A stretch of 64,000 nt of DNA. It comes from Pseudodesulfovibrio profundus. GTDB taxonomy: Bacteria; Desulfobacterota; Desulfovibrionia; Desulfovibrionales; Desulfovibrionaceae. Each line of letters begins with the position of its first letter. Positions within the stretch are counted from its first letter, which is position 1. The stretch covers positions 3,695,001-3,759,000 of the forward strand of contig NZ_LT907975.1 of assembly GCF_900217235.1 (NCBI RefSeq). The letters run 5' to 3'. Both the position numbers and the translations under genes were made by a program. The notes below the pieces were generated by a model. The model made no database searches, was not told the origin of the DNA, and worked only from the letters and a program-made list of their open reading frames with translations. Below are positions 26,170 to 35,700 of this stretch, piece by piece.

Positions 26170-26229
26170 GGCGAACCGCCTCCACGGAGGCACAAACTCG
26201 GACGCAGGACTCCACCTTAAAATGGCCGA

Positions 26230-27210
26230 TCAGTGGTCCGAAGAACCGAGGCCACTTCTCTCGTTGGTAAATGCGATCCACTCCCGGCTCGCCTTTTTAT
26301 TGAACTCAGGAGACTTCATCGGCTCCCAAATCAATGAGCCAAAACCCGCTCCTCGCCTAGCTGAGCGTAAGTCTTTTTCAAAGATGGGCCTGGCCTTGGG
26401 CGTTCCGACGAAGATGACGGGCAATCCAATGGTGTTTACTAGCGTGACGAAAAAGTTCAGCATTTTGTCGACGCCACCTGCTCGTCTTCGGTCAAGGTGC
26501 TGTATCTCATCGATGACCAGCACACCAACGGCATGCGCATTAGCCACCTGGCTCATCATTGCCAGAAGTTGCTCAATGCCGAGTCGCTTGCCGGCGATTT
26601 TCGTTTCATAATCAGTATGGAGAATACGGTCTAATGCCCTGAAAAATTGTATGCACAAATTCTTCAATGTACCGTCATGGGGGCAATCAATTTTAAGGTA
26701 GGTTATCTGAGTAAAGTTGTAATCTTCATGGTAAATGACCTGAGGGTAGGTTGCGAATATCCGTGTGATAGTCGTGCTTTTGCCACTGCCGGAACAACCA
26801 ATCAGGGAAAGGCTGGAGGCCGTTGATTGGGCATGTGCGAATCGGTTCACCTCCAGATCGCCTTTCATCACTCGCTCATAACCATTCTGCAAATGAGTGT
26901 TCAGGGAACCATCAGCCAAGTTCCTTCCCACATACCCTCTCCTGATCATAATTGAGATTTTTTCTTCCAACTGGACATGAGCGGAAAGCGGTTGAAAGAA
27001 ATCATCAAGCAGCGAGGAAATGATATGCGCTCGTTCGCGGCCGCCAGCATATATCGACTGAGGATCGAAGTGGACATTACCAGCCAGGCCTTCTCGGACT
27101 TGCCTTGTGTCCATCAAGGGCGGTAGGGCTTCGATAAGGGGATTGCCCTGGTGTTGCGGCACAGGGGATTCCCGGTATACAGCCCGTACCATGTTTTGGG
27201 GAAGAGCCAT
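26230..27210 (-). CDS. tnsC: TnsC/TniB-like transposition ATPase, C-terminally truncated by IS copy 2
   Basis: About 317 native residues. The AAA+ ATPase core has Walker A SLIGCSGSGKSTTITRIFAT near residue 135, Walker B GVLVIDEIQHLDRRR near 228 and the sensor region NTIGLPVIFVGTPKARPIF. This order and sequence match TnsC/TniB ATPases that select targets and activate the TnsAB transposase. It starts directly after the tnsB stop (TAG-ATG). The last nine residues (RSGLGSSDH) are coded by the IS end; Tn7 TnsC is about 555 residues, so the C-terminal part, and the tniQ/tnsD-type targeting genes expected after it, are gone. It is therefore unlikely to function fully. Confidence 0.85.
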   Translation of the reverse strand: MALPQNMVRAVYRESPVPQHQGNPLIEALPPLMDTRQVREGLAGNVHFDPQSIYAGGRERAHIISSLLDDFFQPLSAHVQLEEKISIMIRRGYVGRNLADGSLNTHLQNGYERVMKGDLEVNRFAHAQSTASSLSLIGCSGSGKSTTITRIFATYPQVIYHEDYNFTQITYLKIDCPHDGTLKNLCIQFFRALDRILHTDYETKIAGKRLGIEQLLAMMSQVANAHAVGVLVIDEIQHLDRRRAGGVDKMLNFFVTLVNTIGLPVIFVGTPKARPIFEKDLRSARRGAGFGSLIWEPMKSPEFNKKASREWIAFTNERSGLGSSDH

Positions 27211-29298
27211 CTAGCTATCCTCACTGTCGAAGAGTTCATCAATCAGATCTGGGTATTCATAATCCTCGACCACATTACCTTTGAAAGGAATGGTCTTCGC
27301 GTTTGTGGCAGGCTCTCTTGGTTTATCTTTTTGGCTCCGCTGCTGCCGCTCTCTCTTCTTTTCATTCTCCCTATTGGAACGGATACCCCGAACACGCTCT
27401 GCATCGCTTCTATGGTGAGTTTTGGGTGCCAGGCTGTCCACCTCAATGATTTTTTCATTGAGATATTCTTCAAATTGCCTTTTCTCCTCAGTCTGGCGCT
27501 GCCGGCTCTCGGCATTTTTTCTCTTTTGCTTTTTCTTCCTTCGCCAAACATCCCAGAATGAGGCCCCGGCGAATTCCCTGGAGCGAGGTGTGAGATTGCA
27601 CGTCCAATATTCACTCGTTCCCTTTGAAGGGAAAAGATAAATGATATCGGCAGAGGCAGGATCATATGCTGCCTCCAATCCAACAGGTCTTCTCGTTTTC
27701 TGTGAACGATGGAGCAGGCCGCTTTCGACAATCTCGGCGCATGTGTAGTAGACGCCGAAAACCGATATTCCCAAATCAGAAATGGACGCTTTAGCCCTTG
27801 GGAGCAAGCTGATACGGATTGCTTCTTCGGAAGCGACTCTCAACCTGCCCGTCCGGTGTTGGATCCCCCAATTCCAAATGGAAAGCGGGGTCATTTCCAA
27901 ATCGTCGGGCATGTCTATTTCGCGATCATACTTTTCCAGTACATCGAATCGATTGTGCATCAAGATTGAACGAAGGATGATTTCTTTGAATTCCCGAATG
28001 GTGAACTTGGCATCAAGGCGATAATCACGCCCACCTCTTTTTTTGATAGTGGTTTCTTCGACTGCCCCGGGTGCATATTTCTTAAAGTCAGCCTGGACAG
28101 TCCTGAAGCTACGCTCGACAATGCCTTTGGCGTCCCCTCGGTAGGGAGGAGTGTTCTCGACCCGAACGGAGAAACTGCTTTCTAAGGATTCAATTTGGTG
28201 CCCCAGCAGTTCTCCTCTGTCGGCCAGAATTGCATTCGGTAAACCGACTGTTGGCCAATCCTCTTCCCGGATATCAACGCCATACTCAGAGCAGAGCTGC
28301 ACTTTGTCTGTCATGGCCATGGTGAGTGCTTGGATAGCGGCAACATACGAAGCATTTTCAAGGCCGACATAGAAGCCTGCTATCATGCGGCTGAATACGT
28401 CTTTGACGAAATAGATGACAGGGCGACCTACAATGTCGCGCCGTTCGCTGTCGGAAAGTACATAGATATCAGCTATGGTTGCGTCTATCTCATAGCGAGA
28501 GCCCGGCCCAAGGGCGTGTGCAGTCGCAGTCGAGGAAAGCTGCCTGACGTCCTTGTCGTATTTAATTCGACGTGTCCGTTTTTTGATCTTTTTCGTAAGA
28601 CTGTATTCTCGATTGTAGAAGTGCTGCAATTGCCACTTCGTGGGGAGCTCAGAGTCTTCTGCGTCCGGGAAGTAGTTTTTGAAAAGCGTGACGAATCGCC
28701 TATAAACGTATGGTAAATCGTTGCCTTTGTCGGTCAGGAAATGCTTGTCGATCGCTATCCTGAAGAGGCGTTCCGTCTCTTCATCAATGAGTGCTCCGAT
28801 TCCAGGGCTGACAGTTCGAGGACGGCCAAGTTTCTTGCCGTTCGTTTTGCGCTTTTTCCCTTTGCCCCCTGAATTCTTGTAGTGCGGCAATAAGGCGTTG
28901 GGAGTTTGTCCTCGTTGCCAATAGCGGCGAAGCAACTTGTAGAGATTGGATTTAGACACTCCACGAGACGTTACCAAGTCATTGATCTTTGTTCCTCGAA
29001 CTTTGGGATCATAAAAGAGTGGGGCACTGACTATCGCACGAACAAGTTCGTAGTTCTTGTCCCGTTTGACTTGCGCTATGCTTCCTTTTTCTGGGGCAGC
29101 AAAGGCGAGCGCTTCATATGGATCTTTTGCTCGGACGAGTGCTTCATCATCCATGGCTCTTTGTAGATCACGGAAAAACACAACCACCGGCAGTGCCTTC
29201 GAACCCTGAACATCAATCCATACTACTTGCTCGTCGTCCAGTGACAACACCCTGAGCAACTTGCCCTCGTATTGGAGGACCTCATTGATTTTGAACAT
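27211..29298 (-). CDS. tnsB: TnsB-like DDE transposase of a Tn7-like element
   Basis: A 695-residue transposase of the Mu/TnsB type. An N-terminal DNA-binding region is followed by the catalytic domain with EIDATIADIYVLS (first Asp), NAILADRGELLGHQ (second Asp) and YRGDAKGIVERSF (Glu), then a Mu-transposase C-terminal beta-barrel and a long, very basic tail (many KRR/EKKR runs) that in Tn7 contacts TnsC. The start at 29298 follows AGGAGG at six bases and overlaps the tnsA stop by 17 bases. TnsB cuts the 3' transposon ends and joins them to the target, binding the repeats at the element end (30161-30220). The gene appears intact. Confidence 0.92.
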   Translation of the reverse strand: MFKINEVLQYEGKLLRVLSLDDEQVVWIDVQGSKALPVVVFFRDLQRAMDDEALVRAKDPYEALAFAAPEKGSIAQVKRDKNYELVRAIVSAPLFYDPKVRGTKINDLVTSRGVSKSNLYKLLRRYWQRGQTPNALLPHYKNSGGKGKKRKTNGKKLGRPRTVSPGIGALIDEETERLFRIAIDKHFLTDKGNDLPYVYRRFVTLFKNYFPDAEDSELPTKWQLQHFYNREYSLTKKIKKRTRRIKYDKDVRQLSSTATAHALGPGSRYEIDATIADIYVLSDSERRDIVGRPVIYFVKDVFSRMIAGFYVGLENASYVAAIQALTMAMTDKVQLCSEYGVDIREEDWPTVGLPNAILADRGELLGHQIESLESSFSVRVENTPPYRGDAKGIVERSFRTVQADFKKYAPGAVEETTIKKRGGRDYRLDAKFTIREFKEIILRSILMHNRFDVLEKYDREIDMPDDLEMTPLSIWNWGIQHRTGRLRVASEEAIRISLLPRAKASISDLGISVFGVYYTCAEIVESGLLHRSQKTRRPVGLEAAYDPASADIIYLFPSKGTSEYWTCNLTPRSREFAGASFWDVWRRKKKQKRKNAESRQRQTEEKRQFEEYLNEKIIEVDSLAPKTHHRSDAERVRGIRSNRENEKKRERQQRSQKDKPREPATNAKTIPFKGNVVEDYEYPDLIDELFDSEDS

Positions 29299-30109
29299 GA
29301 AGGACCTCCTCAATGTCATTCGCATCTATCGTCACAAAGTCGGCTGGGGTCAGTTTGCGGAAAGGTGTGTGTAGGTCGAAGGCGTAAATGCGATGGGCAA
29401 GCAGGTGCCGAATTTCTAATAAGGACTGTCCGGCAGGAAGGGCATAGGCAACATCGAGCGATTTGGCGATGTCTATGATCGTTTCTTGAGGTTGTTCGGA
29501 AAAGTGGTGGTTGTACATCTTGATACGATGCGCCATGTCGATTTCCTGAATGGCATCGCTTTGGGAGGAATAAAGCCAATCAATGTTTTGAGATACTGTT
29601 GAAGGGATATCCTTCTCGGTAATCAGAAACCATGGGACTTCCTTTGTCTCCCAATAGCGACGTTCCAGTTCGAGCTTTTCAATCGTCCGGGGTTTATCAA
29701 GGTCTTCATACCGTTTAACCTGCAATGCGAATCGGGGAAGGGTGGAGTCAGAAGTATCTACCAAGAGGTCCGAGGTCATGTACTGATCGACACCTCTCAC
29801 CGACGGGTGGGGTATTCCGCATTGCCCAGCAATTTCAAGCGTTAAATCTCGCTGCAATGGAAATTGCTCTCGAACATCAAGAGTCGCTTGCTGCCATTCA
29901 AGTATGAAAAAGACAGCAAGCTCTAGATCTGAGAGCAGGTGATGGATTCTTTGGGATTTGTGTCCGAAGATTCGATGAGAGCGTCCCCTGGAAGAAACAT
30001 CTCTCACTGTCAGCCATGGCCTGTAGTCGCGTTCCCTGCCGGAACCACGTCCTTCTTTGATCCACCGCTGAAACGTTGTCTCCGAATGGGAGTACTTCTT
30101 CTTAGCCAT
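29282..30109 (-). CDS. tnsA: TnsA-like endonuclease subunit of a Tn7-like element
   Basis: A 275-residue TnsA. The N-terminal nuclease domain shows the usual order: SRGRSHRIFGHKSQRIHHLL, a glutamate in SDLELAVFFILEW, VREQFPL, the Asp of TSDLLVDTSD and the QVK motif in RFALQVKRYEDL (restriction-endonuclease-like E-D-QxK). The C-terminal part (YNHHFSEQPQETIIDIAKS onward) is the DNA/TnsC-binding domain. TnsA cuts the 5' ends so that the element moves by cut-and-paste. It lies next to the transposon end at 30229, as tnsA does at the right end of Tn7, and overlaps tnsB. The gene is intact. Confidence 0.92.
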   Translation of the reverse strand: MAKKKYSHSETTFQRWIKEGRGSGRERDYRPWLTVRDVSSRGRSHRIFGHKSQRIHHLLSDLELAVFFILEWQQATLDVREQFPLQRDLTLEIAGQCGIPHPSVRGVDQYMTSDLLVDTSDSTLPRFALQVKRYEDLDKPRTIEKLELERRYWETKEVPWFLITEKDIPSTVSQNIDWLYSSQSDAIQEIDMAHRIKMYNHHFSEQPQETIIDIAKSLDVAYALPAGQSLLEIRHLLAHRIYAFDLHTPFRKLTPADFVTIDANDIEEVLHVQNQ

Positions 30110-30160
30110 GAATAAAGCCGCTCCTGGTTGTTTCCATTTTCAGGAATACCAGAAGCGGCC

Positions 30161-30229
30161 TCAGTTCTCAACTTTATTACTTAGTTCTCAACTCTATTCT
30201 TCAGTTCTCAACTTTATTACTCTCCCACA
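30161..30229 (-). repeat. Right end of the Tn7-like transposon with three TnsB-type repeats
   Basis: Three contiguous 20-bp repeats (30161-30180, 30181-30200, 30201-30220), consensus TCAGTTCTCAACTTTATTAC, followed by TCTCCCACA. The terminal ACA (TGT on the other strand) is the end trinucleotide of Tn7-like elements, and closely packed TnsB sites are typical of a Tn7 right end. The opposite end was not found in the window. Confidence 0.85.
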
Positions 30230-30290
30230 TTTCGAATTCTGGAACGAAACTAGAATTAACAGCAGGGGAGAAAATATAAGGAACGTGAGT

Positions 30291-30309
30291 GCGTACACTT
30301 TGCGTACAG
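30291..30309. repeat. GCGTACA arm-type repeat left of att site 2
   Basis: GCGTACACTTTGCGTACAG, identical to 22974-22992. The two copies bracket island A on its inner sides. Confidence 0.55.
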
Positions 30310-30331
30310 TTGTCAATCCAACCAAACAAAG

Positions 30332-30366
30332 AAAAGCCCCACAATGACATAAGTCTTTGTGGGGTT
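30332..30366 (-). terminator. Terminator behind tRNA-Thr fragment 2
   Basis: Minus strand: CCCCACAA-AGACTTATGTCA-TTGTGGGGCTTTTC, placed like the hairpins behind the other two fragments but unrelated in sequence. Confidence 0.75.
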
Positions 30367-30376
30367 TGACTATCCG

Positions 30377-30422
30377 TGGAGCCAGAAATCGGAATTGAAC
30401 CGACGACCTACTGATTACGAAG
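30377..30422 (-). repeat. Attachment site 2: 3' fragment of tRNA-Thr(CGT)
   Basis: Same 45-bp tRNA 3' fragment as at 22798 with one change (GTTCAATTCC instead of GTTCAACTCC). It separates island A from island B. Confidence 0.85.
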
Positions 30423-30475
30423 AAAATGTCTGGAAAATAAGTGTTGAAATAATTGAACTTATTTTGCAAGTTTTT

Positions 30476-30521
30476 GTATACCGGGGCAAAAAGGCGTATC
30501 CTGGTATACACTCGGTATACC
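30476..30521. repeat. GTATACC arm-type repeats right of att site 2
   Basis: GTATACC at 30476, GGTATAC at 30503 and GGTATACC at 30514, just inside the left end of island B. They match in type the repeats at 62608 inside the right end. Confidence 0.5.
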
Positions 30522-30663
30522 AAGGAAAAATACATGGTTTTTGGGCGTTTACTTTTGATTTTCTGATTTGCTATGCTTGATGGTTTGTCCAGAATTTGCG
30601 TGTTTCTAGGCGGTTAGAAGGAGGACTTGCTGATTGTTGATCAGTACGTCGTCCTTTATGCGC

Positions 30664-31890
30664 CTATCCCCATAGTGCGCTGATAGGGACCGCAAACATA
30701 TCCTCACCAAATGGAACGACCTCCGTACCGCCATACAGCACCACGCCCGATTGGAATTTGTCCCCAATGTCTTCCTTCAACGCTTTCAGCCCACGGAAGT
30801 GCTTCGGTGCGACTTGTGCGGAGTGCTTGATTTCCACGCATGCGATCTCGCCGGACGGCTTTTCCAGAATGAGGTCTACCTCAAGGCCTGCATGAGTGCG
30901 GAAGTGATAAGGGGTGGCTGAAACATTACTCCACGTCAGGTGCTTGAGTATTTCGTTGACCACGAAGGTTTCAAGGAGTTGGCCTGCGAGTTCCGGCGTG
31001 TTTGCCAGCCTATCAGCGTCTGCTCCCATGAGGTAGGCCGCAAGTCCGCAGTCCACCATATAAAGCTTAGGGGACTTGACGAGACGTTTGCCGAGGTTGG
31101 GAGCCCAAGCTGGCAAGAAGTGGATGAGAAAGACCTTCTCAAGAAGGTCCATGTATCGGCCCAGCGTTGCATTCGGCACTTGTAGCGTCCTGGATACCTC
31201 GGACTGGTTGAGTTGGCTTGATGTGCGCGTTGCGAGCAGGCGTACCAATCTGAGCATGGTGGCTGTCTCTTGGACACGGGCGATATCGCGGATGTCTCGC
31301 TCAACGATGGTTGTCAGGTAAGAATCGAACCACGCGCTTCTTCGTTTATGCGTTTTACGCGCCATGGCTTCCGGGTATCCTCCTGCTATCAAGAGGGCTG
31401 GCAGGTCGTATTCTTCGGCGGCACCTTGCTGCGCGAAGTCTTTGTCGAACAGAGCTTGCACGAAATCAGTCTTTCGCTCATGAATCTCGGCCTGAGAGAG
31501 CGGCCACAAAGTCTGTATTTCCATTCGTCCAGCAAGGGAGTCGCTCACAAGAGGGAGTGTCAGGAGGTTGGCAGAGCCGGTCAGCAGGAATTGTCCCGCC
31601 TTGCGATCGGCATCGACAGCCTCTTTGATCGCCAGCAGTAATTCTGGCACTCGCTGAACTTCGTCGATGATCAGAGGCCTTGGTTGACCTGTGATGAATG
31701 CCGTAGGATCGCCGCCAGCCAATGCTAGAGCCGTGGCGTTGTCCAAGGTGACGTATTTGGCTTCGAACGTGTCGGCGAGCAGGTCCTTGACCAGAGTGCT
31801 CTTGCCTACCTGCCGCGCTCCGCGCAGGAAGAGAACGGGTGAGTCGGCCAGTGCCTCAAGGAGTTCTTGGGTGATATTTCGTCTAATCAT
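30664..31890 (-). CDS. ATP-binding protein with AAA_14 and DUF4143 domains
   Basis: A 408-residue protein. The N-terminal AAA_14 domain has Walker A LFLRGARQVGKSTLVKDLL near residue 25, Walker B PLIIDEVQRVPELLLAIKE near 95 and the sensor FLLTGSANLLTLPLVSDSL. The C-terminal half is DUF4143, including the winged-helix part (TSSQLNQSEVSRTLQVPNAT, YMDLLEKVFLIHFLPAW) and a nuclease-like ending (THAGLEVDLILEKPSGEIACVEIK) with the D-ExK pattern of PD-(D/E)XK proteins. These proteins are very common in mobile islands; function is unproven, although toxin-antitoxin-like and DNA-acting roles have been suggested. It is a single gene under a palindromic promoter (31891-31918), which suggests self-control. 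Confidence 0.88.
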   Translation of the reverse strand: MIRRNITQELLEALADSPVLFLRGARQVGKSTLVKDLLADTFEAKYVTLDNATALALAGGDPTAFITGQPRPLIIDEVQRVPELLLAIKEAVDADRKAGQFLLTGSANLLTLPLVSDSLAGRMEIQTLWPLSQAEIHERKTDFVQALFDKDFAQQGAAEEYDLPALLIAGGYPEAMARKTHKRRSAWFDSYLTTIVERDIRDIARVQETATMLRLVRLLATRTSSQLNQSEVSRTLQVPNATLGRYMDLLEKVFLIHFLPAWAPNLGKRLVKSPKLYMVDCGLAAYLMGADADRLANTPELAGQLLETFVVNEILKHLTWSNVSATPYHFRTHAGLEVDLILEKPSGEIACVEIKHSAQVAPKHFRGLKALKEDIGDKFQSGVVLYGGTEVVPFGEDMFAVPISALWG

Positions 31891-31918
31891 GGTAAAATAT
31901 TTACCACTAAATGGTAAA
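31891..31918 (-). promoter_or_regulatory. Overlapping GGTAAA palindromes before the DUF4143 gene
   Basis: GGTAAA-ATA-TTTACC directly abuts the start codon and TTTACC-ACTAAAT-GGTAAA overlaps it. The repeated TTTACC/GGTAAA boxes look like an operator, possibly bound by the winged-helix part of the gene product. Confidence 0.5.
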
Positions 31919-32046
31919 ATTTCAACCTAAATTTTAATGTCAAATTCCGAACTCATTCTATGGGGTGTGACTAAGTTTGTACACTCTGGGGCTGTCCATA
32001 TTAAAAACGCTGCTCGGTGATCCATCTATGTGCCCTGGTTTTCGTA

Positions 32047-32790
32047 CTACTCATTAAGTAGCAGTTCAGACATTCCGTCCAGCTTGGCTTTCACTGATTT
32101 CCATTCCGGTATCAACTCGGCTAGGAGGCGGTAAAATCTTGGACTGTGGTTGTGCTCCTGTAGATGACACAGCTCATGGAGCAGTACGTATTCGATGCAC
32201 TCCCTTGGAGCTTTAACGAGATGAGGGTTGATTGATAGTACCCCCTTGGGAGAGCAGCTGCCCCATTGCTTTTTCATCGTCAGCAGTCGCCATTCGGGTG
32301 TCTCTGCCAACCAAAAGACTCTAGAAGTGATGTCTATCAGTCGCCGTGCGAAATAGTCCTTGGCCCTTGTTCGATACCAATCCCATAACAGCTTGCGAAC
32401 GTGGGCAGGGCTGACATCTTCCGCTTCTACCATGATTTTACCTCGGTGGAGTTTGACTGATCCTTTTACTCCTTCCGTAGACAACACCTTGAGCTGGTAT
32501 CTGCGGCCTTGATAGTAATAGCTTTCTCCGCTGACGTACTCACGAGGGAGGACATGCTCGCGCAGATCATGGGCCTGTTTAATGTGTCCCATCACCCACC
32601 GAGCACGTTTCTGGACAGCTTTTTTGATCTCAACAAGTTCGGCTCCCATCGGAGCATCCACCTGAACCGATCCGTCAGGATGGACATGGATAGCTACCTT
32701 AGTCTCCCTGTCCGGTACATGGCAGACTTGATAACGGATACGATCGTCACCGTATGATATGGATTGCATGAGCTTTCTATCTGTTCCCAT
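32047..32790 (-). CDS. YgjP/SprT-like M48-type metallopeptidase of the restriction operon
   Basis: A 247-residue protein of the DUF45/YgjP family. The zinc-metallopeptidase motif YVLLHELCHLQEHNHSPRFY (HExxH plus the third-ligand H downstream) is near residue 205; before it comes MKKQWGSCSPKGVLSINPHL, the second family signature. Proteins of this family are regular partners of type I restriction loci but their role is not settled; SprT-like proteases elsewhere act on DNA-protein crosslinks. It overlaps the hsdR stop by 14 bases, so it is translated with it. An alternative start is the ATG at 32769. It is the last gene of the operon. Confidence 0.87.
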   Translation of the reverse strand: MGTDRKLMQSISYGDDRIRYQVCHVPDRETKVAIHVHPDGSVQVDAPMGAELVEIKKAVQKRARWVMGHIKQAHDLREHVLPREYVSGESYYYQGRRYQLKVLSTEGVKGSVKLHRGKIMVEAEDVSPAHVRKLLWDWYRTRAKDYFARRLIDITSRVFWLAETPEWRLLTMKKQWGSCSPKGVLSINPHLVKAPRECIEYVLLHELCHLQEHNHSPRFYRLLAELIPEWKSVKAKLDGMSELLLNE

Positions 32791-35700
32791 TGGACAAACG
32801 GACTCGCGTTATTTGGATGATGTGTTCAATGACATCTTTCGCTTTATCCAACCCGATGAGCTTGAACAGGCTTGGCAAGATTCCGGCCTTGATGGAGGAC
32901 TCCATTGATTGCGGATTCAGCGAATGCTCTGCCACAGCATTACCGACAATTGAATCGATAGTGATGGCTTCCTCGATGAGTTTTTGTTCTTCTTCCAGTT
33001 CAATGGTTTGGAAATGGTCTTCACCAAGGATAAGCCGGAAGGTGCCATAATATGCTTTCGCTGTTTCGCTTTCATCGAGTTCTTTGGGGATACCCAGGCC
33101 CGAACGTCTCTTTACTTGTGCTTCAAACTCTTCAAAAAGTTCGAACTGCTTGTTGGGATGGTCAAACATCTTCTCGGCCTGTGCAATTGCTTCACGCAGC
33201 AGCTCAGAGAACACCTTTTGGGCATACGGATCATCCCCAAGCTCTTGTTCAATGGTCTTTTTGACCCGTGTGCGGATGATGTCTGTTTCGTTGCGGGTTT
33301 TTTCCTTGGTCCAGTTCTTTGGGTCATCGTCTTTGCTCATATCATCAACGAGAATGACTCCTTCGGACTCCTGGATGGAATCGCCTACAACGTGCTTATC
33401 CACGAGGCGGCGAATCTGTTCTTCGTATGCGCTGTAGTCAACGGTTTCCTGAGCATCCTGCCTGACGATCTTTCTCAAGTTGGTGAAGAAACGAAGGTCT
33501 GCTTTGTATCGTGAAATATCCTTTTCACTGAAGCTGCCATCTTCGTAAAAGGAGCGGGAGGCTAGGGCCACCTTCAAGCATAGCCCATACTCTGTGAGAG
33601 CTTGGTAGAAGTCCTCACGAACTTTTTGGCGGGTGTCTGTGGTGACTCCATCTTCTTCCTCGATGAACTGAGGGATAAGTACCTGTCGGTATTGCTCCAG
33701 GTCCTGCTTGTTTTGCACATCCTTAAAAATGCCCCAAAGACGTTCGTTGAGCATGGGCAACTTTTTATACTCGGTCCCGACCTGCTGGTAGAGTCCGTCG
33801 ATGTCGTCCACGTCAAACCCGCCTTGGGTGCGTTCCTGCAAGTCCTGATATTGCTTCAGCGTGGTATCCAGTTCTTTGAGGATGCCCCGGTAGTCGATGA
33901 GAAGTCCGAAGTCCTTGGCTTCATGGAGGCGGTTCACACGGGCGATAGCCTGAAGCAGATTATGCTCCTTCAGTGGCTTGTCGATGTAGAGGACAGTGTT
34001 TTTCGGTTCATCAAATCCTGTGAGTAGCTTGTCCACCACGATCAGGATATCGACACCTTCGTCTGTACCAAATGCCTCGATAGTCTCTCGTTCGTATTGC
34101 TCGGCATTGGCAGCATTGCCCACGGTGTCTTTGAACCACTGCTGGATTTCCGGCAGATTTGATTCGTTGACATCTGAATGGCCTTCCCGTGTGTCTGGCG
34201 GTGATATTATCACCGCGCTGGATACGAGTCCTGTTTCGTCCAGATACTTCTTGAAACGGATCGCTGAGAGTTTTGAGTCTGTAGCCAACTGACCTTTCAG
34301 GCCCATACCGAGTGCTTTTATGTTGTCTGCAAAATGGGTCGCAATATCCCAGGCAATGAGTTCGATACGATTCTCAGAGCCATACACAGCACCCTTGTTG
34401 GCGAACTTCTTTTTGAGGTCCGTTCGCTGCTCGTCAGTGAGTCGGGCGGTGATCTTTTCGAACCAATTGTCGATGGCTGATTCGTTTACATCCAGTTCGG
34501 GGCGGCGTTCTTCATAGAGCAGTGGGGTAACGGTCCCATCTTCAACTGCTCGTTGCATCGTGTACGAGTGGATTATGCGGCCAAACTTGTTCTCCGTTTT
34601 GTCTCCCTTCAGAAGCGGTGTGCCTGTGAATGCGATATATGAGGCATTAGGAAGAACCGTGCGCATCCGTTCGAATGTCTCGCCGCCAGTGCTGCGGTGG
34701 CCCTCGTCAATCAAGACGATGATTTTGTCGCTTGGGTTGTAGCACTCAGACAGCTTGGAAGCGGTGCTGAACTTGTCGATAATGGTGAAGATGATCCGAT
34801 CAGTGCCTTTGCCTATACGCTTGGCAAGGTCTCGGCCCGAACGAACCTTTGCTTTAGCTCCTTCCTTCTTGGCTGCAACGGCTGAACCATATGCACCGCC
34901 GGAAAGGAAGGTTTTGGAAAGCTGTTTCTCAAGGTCCACCCGGTCTGTTACGATAATCACCCGGCAGTCTCGGAGTTCGGGTTCTAGGAGAAGAGCTTTA
35001 CTCAGAAAGACCATGGTAAACGATTTGCCGGATCCGGTAGTGTGCCAGATAACACCGCCTTCACGACCTCCCTTGTCATCCAGTTCCTTCACCCGCTCCA
35101 GCATGGACTTGATACCAAATGCTTGTTGATACCGGGCCACGATTTTGCCGACACGCTTATCAAAGATGATGAAGTATTTGATCATCTCAAGCAGTCGGTC
35201 TTTCTTCAACAGACTGATGAGCAACCTATCCTGATCTGTAGGCAGCACATCCTGTGACCAGAGTGATTCAAAATAAATCCTCATCTTGGCGGGGCGGTCA
35301 GTGAAGATAGCGTCCTTGGCTACGTCCGACAGAGGTGTGTTTTTTACTTCATGGAATACAGCGTCATCCAGTTCCTCTTCACGCCATGTGGCCCAGAACT
35401 TCTTCGGGGTCATGGTCGTCCCGTAGCGTCCTTCGGTGTTGCTGATAGCCAGCAAAAGCTGTGCGTAGCAGAAGAGCTGCGGTATCTCGTCCTTCTTCTG
35501 GTTGCGGATGGACTGACTTACACCTTCGTCCAGCATGGACTTATTCGGGTTGCCGGATTCGGGCCGCTTTGCCTCAATGACCACCAGCGGAATACCATTC
35601 ACGAAACACACAAGGTCGGGGATGCGTTTATGGGTACCGCCGGATGAGATGACTTCCATTTCTTCTGTCACGGTGAACAGGTTGTTCTCTGGATTGTTCC

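Larger units (their letters stand above)
24894..26259 (+). mobile_element. IS3-family insertion sequence, copy 2, with a hybrid right end
   Basis: It is 1366 bp, the same length as copy 1 and very similar inside. The left outer 20 bases are those of copy 1 (TGCGCTTTCCCCCG...). The right outer 20 bases are not: they equal those of the different IS at 52663 (GAAGAACCGAGGCCACTTCT after GTGGTCC; 30 bases identical). No target duplication is visible (ATC on the left, CTC on the right). Both flanking genes are truncated. This is the footprint of recombination between two IS types with loss of the DNA between. Confidence 0.85.

Noticed and set aside
30161..30220. CRISPR array (three regular repeats)
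   Set aside because: The repeats are contiguous with no spacers and sit at a transposon end next to tnsA; they are TnsB-type binding sites.
26230..30229. CRISPR-associated transposon
   Set aside because: No Cas gene, no repeat-spacer array and no tniQ within the window; only tnsABC is present.
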